NCBI GenBank assembly: GCA_016212515.1
Contig: JACRFZ010000002.1
Coordinates: forward strand, 20,738-84,737
Reading direction: 5' to 3'
DNA length: 64,000 nucleotides
Origin: Candidatus Melainabacteria bacterium
GTDB lineage: Bacteria; Cyanobacteriota; Vampirovibrionia; Obscuribacterales; Obscuribacteraceae
Shown: positions 9,445-19,045 of the stretch, one piece after another
How the letters are laid out: each line of letters starts with the position of its first letter
How positions within the stretch are numbered: the stretch's first letter is position 1
The notes under the pieces: generated by a model
What the model was told of the DNA's origin: nothing
The model's input: the letters and a program-made list of their open reading frames with translations, nothing else
Database searches by the model: none
Position numbers and translations under genes: made by a program

Positions 9445-10545
9445 GTGCTCAAAGCTGGAATCGTCGGCTTGCCCAATGTTGGAAAATCAACGTTGTTTAA
9501 TGCTTTGACCGCCTCATACCAGGCAGAAAGTGCCAATTATCCCTTCTGCACCATCGAACCAAATGTGGGCATCGTCAAGGTTCCCGACTCCCGGTTGGAC
9601 AAACTGAGAGCCCTGGTCAATCCCCAGCAGATTTTGCCCGCTGCCTTCGAATTTGTCGACATTGCCGGACTGGTGAGGGGCGCCAGCAAGGGCGAAGGAC
9701 TCGGCAACCAGTTCCTTTCCCACATTCGAGAAGTGGATGCCGTGGTGCACGTGGTGCGCTGCTTCGAAGATGAAAACATCACCCACGTAGACGGCGCCGT
9801 GGACCCCATCCGCGACGTCGAGACCATCCACATCGAACTGGCCATGGCCGACCAGGGTTCCATCACCAAACGCATGGAAAGATTAGCCAAGCAGAAGCGC
9901 TCCGGCGATAAACGGGCCCAACTGGAAAGTGATATCTTCGAAAAGATCATGCCTTTCATCGATGCCGTAAAAGCCGTTGACCTGTCGGTTTTGACCGATG
10001 AAGAATTAGAGATTCTGCCTCAACTACAGCTCCTTTCAGTTAAGCCCTTGCTCTATGCCGCCAACGTCAAAGAAGAAGAGCTGGCCGACCCCGATAAGAA
10101 TAAATTCGTTGCCGCGCTGAAAGCCAAAGCCCAGGAAGAAGGGCGCCCCGTGGTAGTCATTTCCGCCCAGATTGAAGCAGAACTCTCAGCTCTGGAACCG
10201 GAAGAAAAGGCCTCTTACCTGGAAAGCCTGGGCGTCAAAGACTCCGGCGTCAACACCTTGATTCGCGCCGCCTTCGACCTTCTGGGGCTGAAGACCTACT
10301 TCACGGCCGGCGAAAAAGAAGTGCGGGCCTGGCCTTTCGAAACCGGCTATACGGCCCCCCAGTGCGCCGGCATCATCCACACCGACTTCGAGCGGGGCTT
10401 CATCAAAGCTGAAGTAATCGGCTACGACGACTACGTCACTGCCGGCTCGGAAAAAGTAGCCAAAGAAAAGGGTCTGATGCGCCTGGAAGGCAAAGAATAC
10501 ATCATGAAAGACGGAGACGTGGTGCACTTCCGCTTCAACGTCTGA
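9445..10545 (+). CDS. ychF: ribosome-binding ATPase YchF (Obg family)
   Basis: 366 aa, the normal YchF length. The P-loop GLPNVGKST is near the N-terminus, followed by switch [22 protein letters not shown], a family signature. The specificity loop reads AANVKEEE rather than NKxD, which in YchF marks ATP preference over GTP. A coiled-coil insert lies at about residues 130-200. A C-terminal TGS domain contains [10 protein letters not shown]. Role: conserved ATPase bound to 50S or 70S ribosomes, linked to stress and translation control. It starts with GTG, with GGGAGGA just upstream. A single-gene unit with its own promoter is likely. Confidence 0.97.
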   Translation: MLKAGIVGLPNVGKSTLFNALTASYQAESANYPFCTIEPNVGIVKVPDSRLDKLRALVNPQQILPAAFEFVDIAGLVRGASKGEGLGNQFLSHIREVDAVVHVVRCFEDENITHVDGAVDPIRDVETIHIELAMADQGSITKRMERLAKQKRSGDKRAQLESDIFEKIMPFIDAVKAVDLSVLTDEELEILPQLQLLSVKPLLYAANVKEEELADPDKNKFVAALKAKAQEEGRPVVVISAQIEAELSALEPEEKASYLESLGVKDSGVNTLIRAAFDLLGLKTYFTAGEKEVRAWPFETGYTAPQCAGIIHTDFERGFIKAEVIGYDDYVTAGSEKVAKEKGLMRLEGKEYIMKDGDVVHFRFNV

Positions 10546-10655
10546 TGCAGCGGGCCCATGGGAATTTCCCCATTTATCTTCGCCGCAAGCGGTACTAACA
10601 TGGCTGGATAATTCCCAGGGGGCTGACGTCCCTAGCTTTCAAAAGGGGCAAAACC

Positions 10656-11354
10656 ATGTCCGCCAGCCTGCCAAAAGCCAAGAAATTCTGCCTGCTTCTC
10701 ACTCTTTCCGCACTGCTGGGACAGACCCTCATGCCCCTGGGCGCCCTGGCCCAGAGTTCCAACGTGGAGCAAGCACCGGCCCTCACCCTGCCCAACTACT
10801 GGGGCGACGCCCGGGTCAACAATGCCGCCTACGGCGACTACAGGAACCCCTATGTGGGCAGCCCGGTCTATAACAACGGCACGGTCAATACCAAGAGCAC
10901 CTTACCCAGCAATTTCGGCGCCACCAATTACGACAATCAGCGCACGGCCGGCGGTTCCGGCTCCGGCTTCAATCCCATGGGCTTGATGATGGGCGGCGCC
11001 ATGGTCGGCGGCGGCGCCCTGATGATGGGAGCCGGACGCATGGCCGCACTAGGCCGGGGCGGACTGGGACATTCCATGGGCGCCTCTCCAAGAGCCCACG
11101 CCAACGCCATGGTCAAAGCCGAGCGCAGGCGTAAAGAGCAGGAAGAAAAGATTCAGAAAGAACTGGCCCAGGCCCATGAGCAGAATATGCGCAAAAGAGG
11201 CTTGAACCAGCCCAGACCGGAAGAAAACATGGCCCGCAACGAAGGTCCACCGCCTTCCATGGTCTCAGAGCGCGGTCTGGCTTCTCAGAAGTTTCAGGAC
11301 AATGTTGAAGGCGAAGTGATGGAAGGCGACACGGCCAGAGCTCTATCCTTTTAG
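10656..11354 (+). CDS. secreted hypothetical protein, Gly/Met-rich
   Basis: 232 aa. A clear signal peptide (KKFCLLLTLSALLGQ...GALAQ, cleavage near residue 33) leads to a mature protein. It has an Asn/Tyr-rich stretch, a Gly/Met-rich stretch that may cross or contact the membrane (GLMMGGAMVGGGALMMG), and a charged helix rich in Lys/Glu (RRRKEQEEKIQKELAQAHEQ). No family recognised. The ATG is preceded by AAAAGGGGC at good spacing. It lies between ychF and the MprF-like gene, with a 48-base gap to the latter, so the two may share a transcript. Confidence 0.7.
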   Translation: MSASLPKAKKFCLLLTLSALLGQTLMPLGALAQSSNVEQAPALTLPNYWGDARVNNAAYGDYRNPYVGSPVYNNGTVNTKSTLPSNFGATNYDNQRTAGGSGSGFNPMGLMMGGAMVGGGALMMGAGRMAALGRGGLGHSMGASPRAHANAMVKAERRRKEQEEKIQKELAQAHEQNMRKRGLNQPRPEENMARNEGPPPSMVSERGLASQKFQDNVEGEVMEGDTARALSF

Positions 11355-11402
11355 GGTAAGCTATAGGGACGCATTCTCGTCACCCGCCGGACCAAGCAGC
11401 CT

Positions 11403-13121
11403 ATGACTTCCCGGGACCCCCTGGAAAAACCATCACTGAAGCCGGCCCATTCCTGGCTCATCAATCTTTGCGCCGCCATGACCTTGTTGTCCGGTCTGGC
11501 AGGCACTTTTCAGCCACTTACCGTGAGGCTCTCGGAGCATCCGCGCCTCTTTCAAATGCTGGTGCCCTATGAGTTGTATCACTGGAGCAACAGCCTCAGT
11601 GTACTCTCGGGCTACCTGCTCATTTTCCTGAGCATAAATCTCTTCAAGCGCAAGAAAGCCGCCTGGCTTCTCAGTTTCATACTTAGTTTAACGACAGTGG
11701 TGCTGCAACTGGCCAGGCTGGGCAGCGAACATATACACTTCCTGCAAAGAAGCGCCTTCGTTGACAATCTACCAGCCATAAGCGTACTGCCGGCCTGTCT
11801 TACCATTGCCCTCTTGCTCCTTACCAGAAGCAGTTTTACAGTAAAAAGCGAACCTTCCTATATCGAAGCCTTTAAGAAGGTGGGCATAAGCCTTCTGGCG
11901 GTGTTAGCCTACGGTTGCCTGGGTTTCTTTCTGCTCGACAAAAGAGACTTCGGTATAAACTTCCAACTCTTCGATTCGCTCATCTGCACCGTGCGCGAAC
12001 TGACTCTTCTGGGTAACAACTTCGACGACCATACCAAAAGCCGCTTCGCCCACTGGTTTCTTGAAAGCTTACGACTCTACGGCATCGTCGCTTACGCCGG
12101 TATCACATACAGTGCCTTTCGCCCGGTGCACTACCGCCTGCTCACCCTCCCTAGAGAACGAGAGTTAGCCGGGGAAATACTGGACCGTTACGGCAATTGC
12201 TCACTAGATTACTTCAAGTTGCTGCCGGACAAATCGTATTTTTTCAACCAGAGCAAAGATGGGTTCATAGCCTATAAGACCGTTTTGAATGTTGCCATCG
12301 CCCTCGGTGACGCCACCGCTGCCGGTGAGAAACTGGAAGCGCTCGTAAAGGACTACCTGACCTTCTGTCACAACAACGGCTGGTCGGTGGCTTTCTTGCA
12401 AACCACCCCGGACTATTTGGAAATATATCGCCGCTGCGGTCTCAAAGACCTGAAAGTGGGAGAAGATGCGGTGGTGCCCTTAAAGGAATTTGCCGAAAAG
12501 ACCGTAAATAAGAAGACCTTCAAAAGCATCATCAAGAAATTCGACAAAGAAGGCTATCAACTGGTCAAACACCAGGCACCACACAGCGAGAGCCTTCTTG
12601 ACCAGGTAGAAGAAATTTCTAAACAGTGGCTATCTTTGCCGGGCAGAAGAGAGCGTGGCTTCAGCCTGGGGCAGTTCGACCGCCAGGATCTGCAAAAGAA
12701 CAATCTCTACGTGCTGACAAACAAAGCCGGCGAAGCCATGGCCTTCGTCAACGAGATCAGAAGCTACCGCCCGGGCGAAGCCACTATCGACATGATGCGC
12801 TACAAAACAAGCGCTGAAAACGGCACCATGGACTATCTATTCGCCAAGCTCTTGCTCAACTTAAAAGAACAGGGCTTCACCCACTTCAGCCTGGGGCTGG
12901 CAGCCCTTTCGGGAGTAGGAGACGACCCAACCGATGGACTTTACGAAAAGACTCTCAAGCAGGTCTATGAACACCTGAATCGCTTCTTCTCATACAAGGG
13001 CTTGCGCAACTACAAAGCAAAATTCGAACCAATCTGGGAAGAACGCTTTCTCGTATACGAAGGGCAGACACCCAAACTGGTCAAAGCCGGTCTGGCCATA
13101 GCCCGCGCCACGGAAGAATAG
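11403..13121 (+). CDS. MprF-like membrane protein with C-terminal aminoacyl-phosphatidylglycerol transferase domain (DUF2156)
   Basis: 572 aa. About five N-terminal membrane helices (residues 15-235) are followed by a soluble domain (about 250-560) that matches the DUF2156/LPG synthase C-terminal domain. Motifs include GRRERGFSLGQFD, MAFVNEIRSYRPGEATIDMM and HFSLGLAALSGV. The family transfers an amino acid from aminoacyl-tRNA to phosphatidylglycerol at the inner leaflet, reducing membrane negative charge. With about 240 membrane residues it has fewer helices than full MprF, so the flippase half may be short. The donor amino acid cannot be read from sequence. The start ATG has only a weak ribosome site. 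Confidence 0.8.
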   Translation: MTSRDPLEKPSLKPAHSWLINLCAAMTLLSGLAGTFQPLTVRLSEHPRLFQMLVPYELYHWSNSLSVLSGYLLIFLSINLFKRKKAAWLLSFILSLTTVVLQLARLGSEHIHFLQRSAFVDNLPAISVLPACLTIALLLLTRSSFTVKSEPSYIEAFKKVGISLLAVLAYGCLGFFLLDKRDFGINFQLFDSLICTVRELTLLGNNFDDHTKSRFAHWFLESLRLYGIVAYAGITYSAFRPVHYRLLTLPRERELAGEILDRYGNCSLDYFKLLPDKSYFFNQSKDGFIAYKTVLNVAIALGDATAAGEKLEALVKDYLTFCHNNGWSVAFLQTTPDYLEIYRRCGLKDLKVGEDAVVPLKEFAEKTVNKKTFKSIIKKFDKEGYQLVKHQAPHSESLLDQVEEISKQWLSLPGRRERGFSLGQFDRQDLQKNNLYVLTNKAGEAMAFVNEIRSYRPGEATIDMMRYKTSAENGTMDYLFAKLLLNLKEQGFTHFSLGLAALSGVGDDPTDGLYEKTLKQVYEHLNRFFSYKGLRNYKAKFEPIWEERFLVYEGQTPKLVKAGLAIARATEE

Positions 13122-13203
13122 GCTAGCAAGATATTTTCCGAACCTGTGCGATACAGTAGAAAAAGAAAGAGTACAGCACCGCCAGGGAGACAAAGAGCAT
13201 AGT

Positions 13204-13650
13204 TCAGCTCAGTTTCGGCCAAACATAAATCTCATATCGTTCTCGAATCTGACCAATCAAAGTGCCAGCAGTAGCAAGGTTACAATGGAAGACTCTAACG
13301 CAAACACTTTCAGAAGACACAGAGAAAACACGTCCTTCCAGATCACAACCAACAAGTATCATCAGTCTCCTGCTTGGGCAGTCAATTTCAAATTCATTTA
13401 TTTTTGCTGCATCTGACGGGACTATAATCGTTGGCGACTGCGAGTCAAAGATCTCAATCTCCATAGTCGAGTTGAAGCCTTGATCTGTGAGGATGTGAAC
13501 TACTTCAGAGCCCAGTCGCCGGAACCCAGACTCACAATCTGAATCAGTGTACTGTACCGATTCATATTTGGGTGGAATTTGAGCAACAACACAACTATCG
13601 CCTATCTCAATTATCCCGGGTTCTGTAAAAATTTCGAATCTAGTCTTCAT
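13204..13650 (-). CDS. hypothetical protein, unknown
   Basis: 148 aa from the ATG at 13650 (an upstream TTG at 13665 is less likely). Soluble, beta-rich, four cysteines, no signal peptide and no recognised domain. It begins 23 bases after the stop of the DUF4304-like gene on the same strand, so the two form a pair. Composition (fewer Ala/Gly, more Ser/Ile/Asp) differs from the genes to the left and fits the orphan-gene stretch that continues to about 20527. Confidence 0.55.
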   Translation of the reverse strand: MKTRFEIFTEPGIIEIGDSCVVAQIPPKYESVQYTDSDCESGFRRLGSEVVHILTDQGFNSTMEIEIFDSQSPTIIVPSDAAKINEFEIDCPSRRLMILVGCDLEGRVFSVSSESVCVRVFHCNLATAGTLIGQIRERYEIYVWPKLS

Positions 13651-13673
13651 CCATTTTGCTCGCAACTGTAATG

Positions 13674-14363
13674 TTAGCTTGCTGGCTTAGTTTGCTCAAG
13701 AGCCTGCGCCAATCTTTGAAAATTCCAGTTAAGGTCAGCCTTTAAGCACACCTTCCTCAACTGTTCAAATGCCTCATGGGCTCTATCACATTCACCAAGA
13801 TACCGCGATAGAAAAGCGATATACAAACACCTAAGCGGGGACCCCAAATTGCCCATCCCCCAGGTGCCATTGCCCATTAGTGACTCCTTTTCAGATGTCG
13901 CAATCAACAAAGCCACCTCTGGTCTTGTTGTTGCCGCGAACCAATCGAAGCCAGAAGAAGCAAGGACCGACTTCGCATCATTTAGAATTTCATCGACATC
14001 GGCCAGCGCAGAGACTGAACTCCAAACAACTCCATTCTCAAATTGCGGTTGCACAATAGTCTTTCTCAAGAAAGTTCTGAACTGACAATCGGTTATTCGC
14101 GGAATATCTGCAACCGGCAAGTCAAAAGGTGAGGGAATGAAGTCAAAGTGAACACCCAGTTCAATTGAAAATGCCAAACCACTGTTTTTGTATCTGACCG
14201 CGTCTCTAGGCGAAAGGTAGTAACAAACGTGAACCACTTGGGTTGCATTCACAACTTTGCGCCTGAAATAACCAGCTGACTTCACCTTAAATCCAGCCGG
14301 TTTTAGAAGCGAAGTCAAACCATTCTTTACCGACTTTTTGAATGCCTCGTTAAGCTCAGTCAC
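13674..14363 (-). CDS. DUF4304-like protein
   Basis: About 229 aa. The N-terminus (NEAFKKSVKNGLTSLLKPAG followed by GYFRRK) resembles DUF4304 proteins, which often sit among polymorphic-toxin immunity or orphan genes. The GTG at 14363 is chosen because GGGAG precedes it by five bases; a TTG at 14381 is the longer option. The C-terminal 60 residues are helical (LRCLYIAFLSRYLGECDRAH) and look like the C-terminus of the broken gene at 19046-19810, hinting at shared ancestry. Biochemical role unknown. Confidence 0.6.
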   Translation of the reverse strand: MTELNEAFKKSVKNGLTSLLKPAGFKVKSAGYFRRKVVNATQVVHVCYYLSPRDAVRYKNSGLAFSIELGVHFDFIPSPFDLPVADIPRITDCQFRTFLRKTIVQPQFENGVVWSSVSALADVDEILNDAKSVLASSGFDWFAATTRPEVALLIATSEKESLMGNGTWGMGNLGSPLRCLYIAFLSRYLGECDRAHEAFEQLRKVCLKADLNWNFQRLAQALEQTKPAS

Positions 14364-14539
14364 ACCATCTCCCACGATCAAGACTCGCAGATACTATTCT
14401 AGCCGACGGAGGCAAAAGAGGGAGTAACCCATCCATTTTCTTGTACCACGTAAAGCCGACAATATCTGTTCTCATAACCGCTGGGTGACTTCAGCGTGGT
14501 ACCCTTGAGACGGATATGGACCGAGATAGGGACTCAGAA

Positions 14540-14860
14540 ATGGGCTACGATTTACACGTAACGCGCAAAGGATTCTGGGCTGATGAAGAAGGACCGCAAA
14601 TACTCTTAGAAGAGTGGTGCCAAGTAGTAGAATTGGATCCAGAATTGGAACCAGATACTCAAAACGACAGAAAGTGCTTTATTTTTCACCATCCGATGGG
14701 AAACGTTCCAATTGATTGGAGAGATAGAGGTGAGATTATCACCAAAAATCCAAACAAGATAACATTAGCTAAGCTTCTTAAGATTGCAGCGGAACTTAAG
14801 GCAATCGTCCAAGGAGATGATGGGGAAATCTACTCGAGCCTTGAAGATATGCCAGACTAG
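14540..14860 (+). CDS. small conserved protein of the MGYDLHVTR type
   Basis: 106 aa from the ATG at 14540, which has AGGG at suitable spacing; an in-frame ATG at 14516 is less likely. It begins MGYDLHVTRKGFWADEEGP, a start seen in a widespread group of small uncharacterised proteins, followed by LLEEWCQVVELDPE. Such genes are scattered in bacteria, often among immunity-like or orphan genes; no activity is known to me. Soluble and acidic. It is followed 46 bases later by a small membrane protein on the same strand. Confidence 0.6.
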   Translation: MGYDLHVTRKGFWADEEGPQILLEEWCQVVELDPELEPDTQNDRKCFIFHHPMGNVPIDWRDRGEIITKNPNKITLAKLLKIAAELKAIVQGDDGEIYSSLEDMPD

Positions 14861-14906
14861 AAAAGCGCAGGGAGCACAGCCAGCGTTATGTCAGTTGGAG
14901 CAAGGA

Positions 14907-15245
14907 ATGCAGCCAGAACCAACAAAATCAACTTTTCTGGAGAGGCCGCCCTTTTGGTTCGCTGCCTTATGTTACAGCTATCCGGCTTTAGCATGGGCGT
15001 TTTTCAAAGTTTGTGCAATAGCATTTCCCTACACCGAGCTAAAGCAGCAATTTTTCGCTGCCATCTGGCTGATTTCTCCCCTACCCGTATTTGTGCTGTT
15101 TTCATACAGCCGGTGGTTTAGAGGTCACCTTCTGATATGGCTGGCTTGCTGGAATATTCAGTGCTGGATGTTTGGAGTAAATTTCAGTATGCTGCAGAAA
15201 GTAACCGCAGACTCTTATCATGTTCTTTTCGGGCCGGTCAAATAG
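14907..15245 (+). CDS. small integral membrane protein, unknown
   Basis: 112 aa from the ATG at 14907, chosen because GGAG lies six bases upstream. After a short polar N-terminus it has three hydrophobic segments (FWFAALCYSYPALAWAFF, FFAAIWLISPLPVFVLFSY, LLIWLACWNIQCWMF). No family recognised. It probably forms a transcript with the small gene upstream. A further possible 41-codon membrane ORF overlaps its 3' end in another frame (15220-15345). Confidence 0.55.
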   Translation: MQPEPTKSTFLERPPFWFAALCYSYPALAWAFFKVCAIAFPYTELKQQFFAAIWLISPLPVFVLFSYSRWFRGHLLIWLACWNIQCWMFGVNFSMLQKVTADSYHVLFGPVK

Positions 15246-15345
15246 TCAATACAGTCCTGAGCAGATCGCCGCTACAACCATGTTTTGGCTTATCATCCTG
15301 CCACTTCTTCCGACCAAGCACTATGGGCATTTCGCGCGACTTTGA
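15220..15345 (+). CDS. possible 41-aa membrane ORF
   Basis: An ATG-started ORF overlaps the end of the preceding gene by 26 bases in the +1 frame. It encodes a polar start (FFSGRSNSQYSPEQ), one hydrophobic helix (MFWLIILPLLP) and a basic tail. No ribosome site is evident. It could instead be the frameshifted remains of a longer membrane protein. Confidence 0.3.
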   Translation: MFFSGRSNSQYSPEQIAATTMFWLIILPLLPTKHYGHFARL

Positions 15346-15357
15346 GGCTTATTGCGA

Positions 15358-16884
15358 CTAGCTTCTTCTCGCGCCGGGCTTTCCTCGCTCTACGACAAAG
15401 CTGGCGACAGTGTTGATGCTCGCATCAGGTTCCTTTTCTGTCTCGATTGCGCGCAGAGCGATGTTTGCTTCCTCTTTCTTGAGGGTGACGGTAACATAAC
15501 CACGGGCGGTGCCGTTGAAAAACTTGATATGCGGATTTGCTTGCATCCAGCCTTCCGTTGCTTTCAGGTCTGGGCCCTGGGATGAAATCGAGGTTCCACA
15601 AATCTCGGTTGCCACAACTGGAGCCTGGGCATCGTCAAAGTCTAGCTTAAGGTCTGCAACAGCATATGCGTGTATGTCTCCGCCAACCACAATGGTACTG
15701 GAGCCGGCTCTCTTGCTCGCTGCTTCCAACAAGCGCTTGCGTGCTGCCGGGTAACCATCCCAGCCGTCAGTCCAGAATTTTCTGCCGGGGCGCACGACCT
15801 GGGCCATCAATGTCTGTTGCACTATTACGTCCCAAGCGGCAGGGGAATCTTTCAAACTCCTGGCTAACCAATCTTCTTGTTTGAAGCCCAGTATGCTGCG
15901 TTTGGGGTCAAGTCTTTCCGGACAATCGGCGACGATGTTGGAGCCGCCGCGTCCTGGTTTGGGGCAGACTTCATGGTCTCTGTATTGCCTGTCGTCCAGT
16001 ACGTGAAACCGAGCCATTTTGCCGAAATCTAGAGCCTGGTATATTTGCATATCGCTGTTGTGCGGTGCAAACGTTTCTGGAAGCGGCATATGTTCATAAA
16101 ACGCCTGATAGGCGGCCGCCCGGCGCGAGAGAAAATTGCTCTCCAGATCCTCGGCCAGATCGTTAGCATAATCATTATCTACTTCGTGGTCGTCCCAGGT
16201 TACGACCCAGGGAAAACGGACATGGCAAGCCTGTAAATCGGCGTCCATTTTGTAACAGGCGTATCTACTTCTATATTGGTCAAGTGAATAAACTTCCGGA
16301 CCTTCGTGCTTGCGGACTAGATTATCGCCCCAGGAGTGTTCGTAAATGTAGTCGCCAAGAAAGAGCACCAGATCGAGATCTTCTTGCGCCATATGTTTGT
16401 GCGCCGTGAAATAACCTTGCTCGTACATCTGACAGGAAGCAAAGCCGAAGCTCAAAGCACTCAGTGAGTCAGGTGCGGGCGCGGTGCGAGTTTGCCCGAC
16501 CGGGCTGACGGCATCTCCGGCAAAGAAGCGGTAGTAGTAAGTTGTGGACGGTCGCAAACCTGCCACTTGTACATGAACACTATGGGCATATCTGGGAGAA
16601 GCGGCCTTCTTGCCACTACGTACCACTTTGTGAAACCCCTCATCGAGGGAGATTTCCCATTTGACCTCTAGCTGTTCGGGAGAGAGTCCTCCGCCAACTC
16701 TGATTGGCTCCGGTGCCAGTCGCGTCCAGAGTACGACGCTATCCGGTCGAGGATAGCCGGATGCTACTCCAAGTCTGAAAGGGTAGGATGAAAATGAAGT
16801 CTTAGCCCTGGCTTCACTAAATGAGGACGAGCCAAGAAGCAGGGCCAATGAACCGTTCAAGAAAGTTCTTCTGCTGATAGTCAT
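15358..16884 (-). CDS. phoD: PhoD-type alkaline phosphatase/phosphodiesterase
   Basis: 508 aa, typical length for PhoD. A Tat signal starts the protein (SRRTFLNGSLALLLG). The N-terminal domain FRLGVASGYPRPDSVVLWTR is followed by the metallophosphoesterase core: FASCQMYEQGYF, FLGDYIYEH, VTWDDHEVDNDY and VVGGDIHAY, which supply the Ca/Fe ligands. Role: exported enzyme hydrolysing phosphomonoesters and diesters for phosphate supply. A GAGGA ribosome site lies inside the upstream gene's stop region, and only 12 bases separate the two genes. No Pho-box could be identified. Confidence 0.92.
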   Translation of the reverse strand: MTISRRTFLNGSLALLLGSSSFSEARAKTSFSSYPFRLGVASGYPRPDSVVLWTRLAPEPIRVGGGLSPEQLEVKWEISLDEGFHKVVRSGKKAASPRYAHSVHVQVAGLRPSTTYYYRFFAGDAVSPVGQTRTAPAPDSLSALSFGFASCQMYEQGYFTAHKHMAQEDLDLVLFLGDYIYEHSWGDNLVRKHEGPEVYSLDQYRSRYACYKMDADLQACHVRFPWVVTWDDHEVDNDYANDLAEDLESNFLSRRAAAYQAFYEHMPLPETFAPHNSDMQIYQALDFGKMARFHVLDDRQYRDHEVCPKPGRGGSNIVADCPERLDPKRSILGFKQEDWLARSLKDSPAAWDVIVQQTLMAQVVRPGRKFWTDGWDGYPAARKRLLEAASKRAGSSTIVVGGDIHAYAVADLKLDFDDAQAPVVATEICGTSISSQGPDLKATEGWMQANPHIKFFNGTARGYVTVTLKKEEANIALRAIETEKEPDASINTVASFVVERGKPGARRS

Positions 16885-16896
16885 TTTCTGGTTTCC

Positions 16897-17538
16897 TCAA
16901 CCTTCCGCATGGACAGTAAGATCTGAGCTCTCGTGTTCGCCCAGCTCGGTGGAGATATAAACGGCATTTATGAGGGCAGAAAAAGCTCGAAGAATGTCGT
17001 TCTCATTCTGAGAGTGCAGTTTGTGAACAAGGAGATTTTCAACTGGCAAAAGACTTTCCAGACTTGGTACAAGGGCAAAATCAGCTTCACTATCACCTAT
17101 AACCGCTGCCAATATTGGCACGGCATCATACTTATAGCCGAGTCTATAGTCCCGGACGGCAAGTTGCGCATTCAGCTCCTCGAAAGCTGCTGCTATGTCA
17201 GCTGAGCGGGAACTTGCATCTACACAAAAGAGAACACCGATTACTCTGGGGCCGAACCATAGTGGGGAGATTACATCTGTGGTCACCTTCGGGCAGCGGA
17301 TCTCGCAGACTACACCTGCGCTGCCAAAAGTTCTCGGCAGAGTAAATTCAAGCAAACTGTAGTCGTTATCAAGAATCGAGACAGGCTTTACATCACGAAC
17401 TTTGCATTTCGCCTTCGCATTGGAATTTACAAGAACTCTCCTAACAATTTCAAGAAACGGCAGGCATTTCTCTCTGGCAGGTCCCAGGCACATCAATTGG
17501 ATTGTGATTATAAGGCGATAATTACCCAAGAGAGCCAT
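16897..17538 (-). CDS. putative degenerate MglA-like GTPase-fold protein
   Basis: 213 aa from the ATG at 17538 (preceded by a purine-rich GGAAAG); a longer TTG start at 17652 has no ribosome site. The order of segments follows MglA-type small GTPases. RLIITIQLMCLGPAREK stands at the P-loop position. LLEFTLPRTFG resembles the LEFDFLPLD strand, and RVIGVLFCVDASSRSADIAA the GVVFVADSQ segment. A conserved-length helix LRAF..LINAVYI closes the fold. The GK[ST] of the P-loop and the NKxD motif are missing, so it probably does not hydrolyse GTP. It is co-transcribed with phoD (12-base gap). The fold assignment is by eye. Confidence 0.5.
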   Translation of the reverse strand: MALLGNYRLIITIQLMCLGPAREKCLPFLEIVRRVLVNSNAKAKCKVRDVKPVSILDNDYSLLEFTLPRTFGSAGVVCEIRCPKVTTDVISPLWFGPRVIGVLFCVDASSRSADIAAAFEELNAQLAVRDYRLGYKYDAVPILAAVIGDSEADFALVPSLESLLPVENLLVHKLHSQNENDILRAFSALINAVYISTELGEHESSDLTVHAEG

Positions 17539-18009
17539 TCTTTCCACCTTCTTGCCAAAATCAGCCAAGGCTGCGACCCTGACAATTATACCGGATAAAG
17601 CAGAGCCACCGGTTATGGAGTGCTGCTTGCGATGACCTTGAAACTGTGTCAAATTCTCAGGAGGAACGAGTCATGACCATCAAGAACATTCGCTAGCCTA
17701 CCGTGGTTGAATTCCTTATGCTCCTAAGATAATTGATAATTCTGACAAGGGTTGGTAAGGAGGCAGTTGGTTCCTGTGCTGCGTGATACAGCTCGCTGTA
17801 GCGTAATGTCAGCCTAAAGAAACAGTCACAGAGGGCGTCTGTCCGGCGTGGATTAGAGGTTTCAAAACCGCAGAATCGTCATGCATAATTTATCGCCAGC
17901 AATGTCTTCCGATCCCCAGAATTAGCACGTTAATGGCATAATACCACCAACTTTGTCGAACTGCATTCCGCACCACTTTGCTGCCACCACAAGAATTCAT
18001 TTCAAGAAG
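17539..18009. other. intergenic stretch without a supported gene
   Basis: 470 bases between two minus-strand genes. No ORF, tRNA, strong hairpin or promoter could be supported. It must contain the start signals of the MglA-like/phoD unit. Confidence 0.5.
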
Positions 18010-18831
18010 CTAGAGGGTTCTCTCGATCTGCAACAATTTCTGCTCCTTGATTGCCTCTTCTACCATCAACTCCTTGTAATCAATGGAATAAAATTCTTCA
18101 GAAATGCGACTCAGGAGGTGCAATAGCTTTGTTTTATCAGTCGAACTCATCTTCGGAGGAAGAAACAGGTAAAGATACTTAGAATCAGCACCAACAATCC
18201 TTCCGCCTAGTGCTTGTATGTCGTGGCAGTACTTGCATTCTAGCGCCAAGTCAGACTCTGTACGGTTACCTCCAGGGCGCAATCCGCCCAGATAAATCAG
18301 TGAGTCTAAATCTGGTTCTGATCCATGAAATATCAGTATCTGATGAACAGTCCATGACCGTGAAACAGAACCTTCTTTAAGTGTTCTGAATTCAGATCCA
18401 ATTACGAAACAAGAATTGTCTTCGCCAATCTGACGACGGAGCAAAGGATAGTCGCGCGCGGAGAACCTCTGCTCGAGAGCAAAGGTGCAAAGTAGACAAT
18501 TGGAGGAAATACTTCTCAGAAACTGCGGTCTATTCGCCTGAAGCCAAGAATAATTCGGATAGATCTCCGATTTTAGTAAGCTGGTTTGAATTGGATTTCT
18601 GGCAGCTTGAATCAGCAAGTCGTTGACGAAGTTCATTTTAGCCTCTAAGGAATCAAAATTGACTCGAACGCTAAGATTACTTCTCCTATCCTGTTGAGAC
18701 TGCTTCGGCGACAATTCAATAATTCCGAATTCAGAAAACCCCAATTTCACAAGATTTTCGTACTTAACGGTTCCAGTCTTATCAAATTCAGCGAGCAGCT
18801 TGATTTCTCTCGTATTGTCACCAGGTCCCAT
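18010..18831 (-). CDS. hypothetical soluble protein, unknown
   Basis: 273 aa, ATG start with a weak GGAG 11 bases upstream. No signal peptide, membrane helix or known domain. A CKYCHD motif (about residue 200) could bind metal, and the last 45 residues are strongly helical (LLHLLSRISEEFY, ELMVEEAIKEQKLLQ). It is one of several orphan minus-strand genes between 13204 and 20527 with a composition unlike flanking housekeeping genes. Confidence 0.55.
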   Translation of the reverse strand: MGPGDNTREIKLLAEFDKTGTVKYENLVKLGFSEFGIIELSPKQSQQDRRSNLSVRVNFDSLEAKMNFVNDLLIQAARNPIQTSLLKSEIYPNYSWLQANRPQFLRSISSNCLLCTFALEQRFSARDYPLLRRQIGEDNSCFVIGSEFRTLKEGSVSRSWTVHQILIFHGSEPDLDSLIYLGGLRPGGNRTESDLALECKYCHDIQALGGRIVGADSKYLYLFLPPKMSSTDKTKLLHLLSRISEEFYSIDYKELMVEEAIKEQKLLQIERTL

Positions 18832-19045
18832 GCTTATGAGCGCTCCAACGCAAAGTCAGCCGATCAATTCTATCAGAGGTCGAAGGTTTTATTGACCGAT
18901 CAATGCTTCTCCCTGCCTTACAAACAACGCATTCATAAAACCCTTGGCAAAATTCAGACCGCCATCAACCTCTTAAATACGAAGTACCAAGTCGAAACAA
19001 TGTACCATTTTCTCCCGGCTCCCTTTCAAGAATTGGCGCTCCTTG

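Noticed and set aside
10560..10590. Terminator after ychF (ATGGG/CCCAT)
   Set aside because: The stem is only five base pairs and no T-run follows; not supportable.
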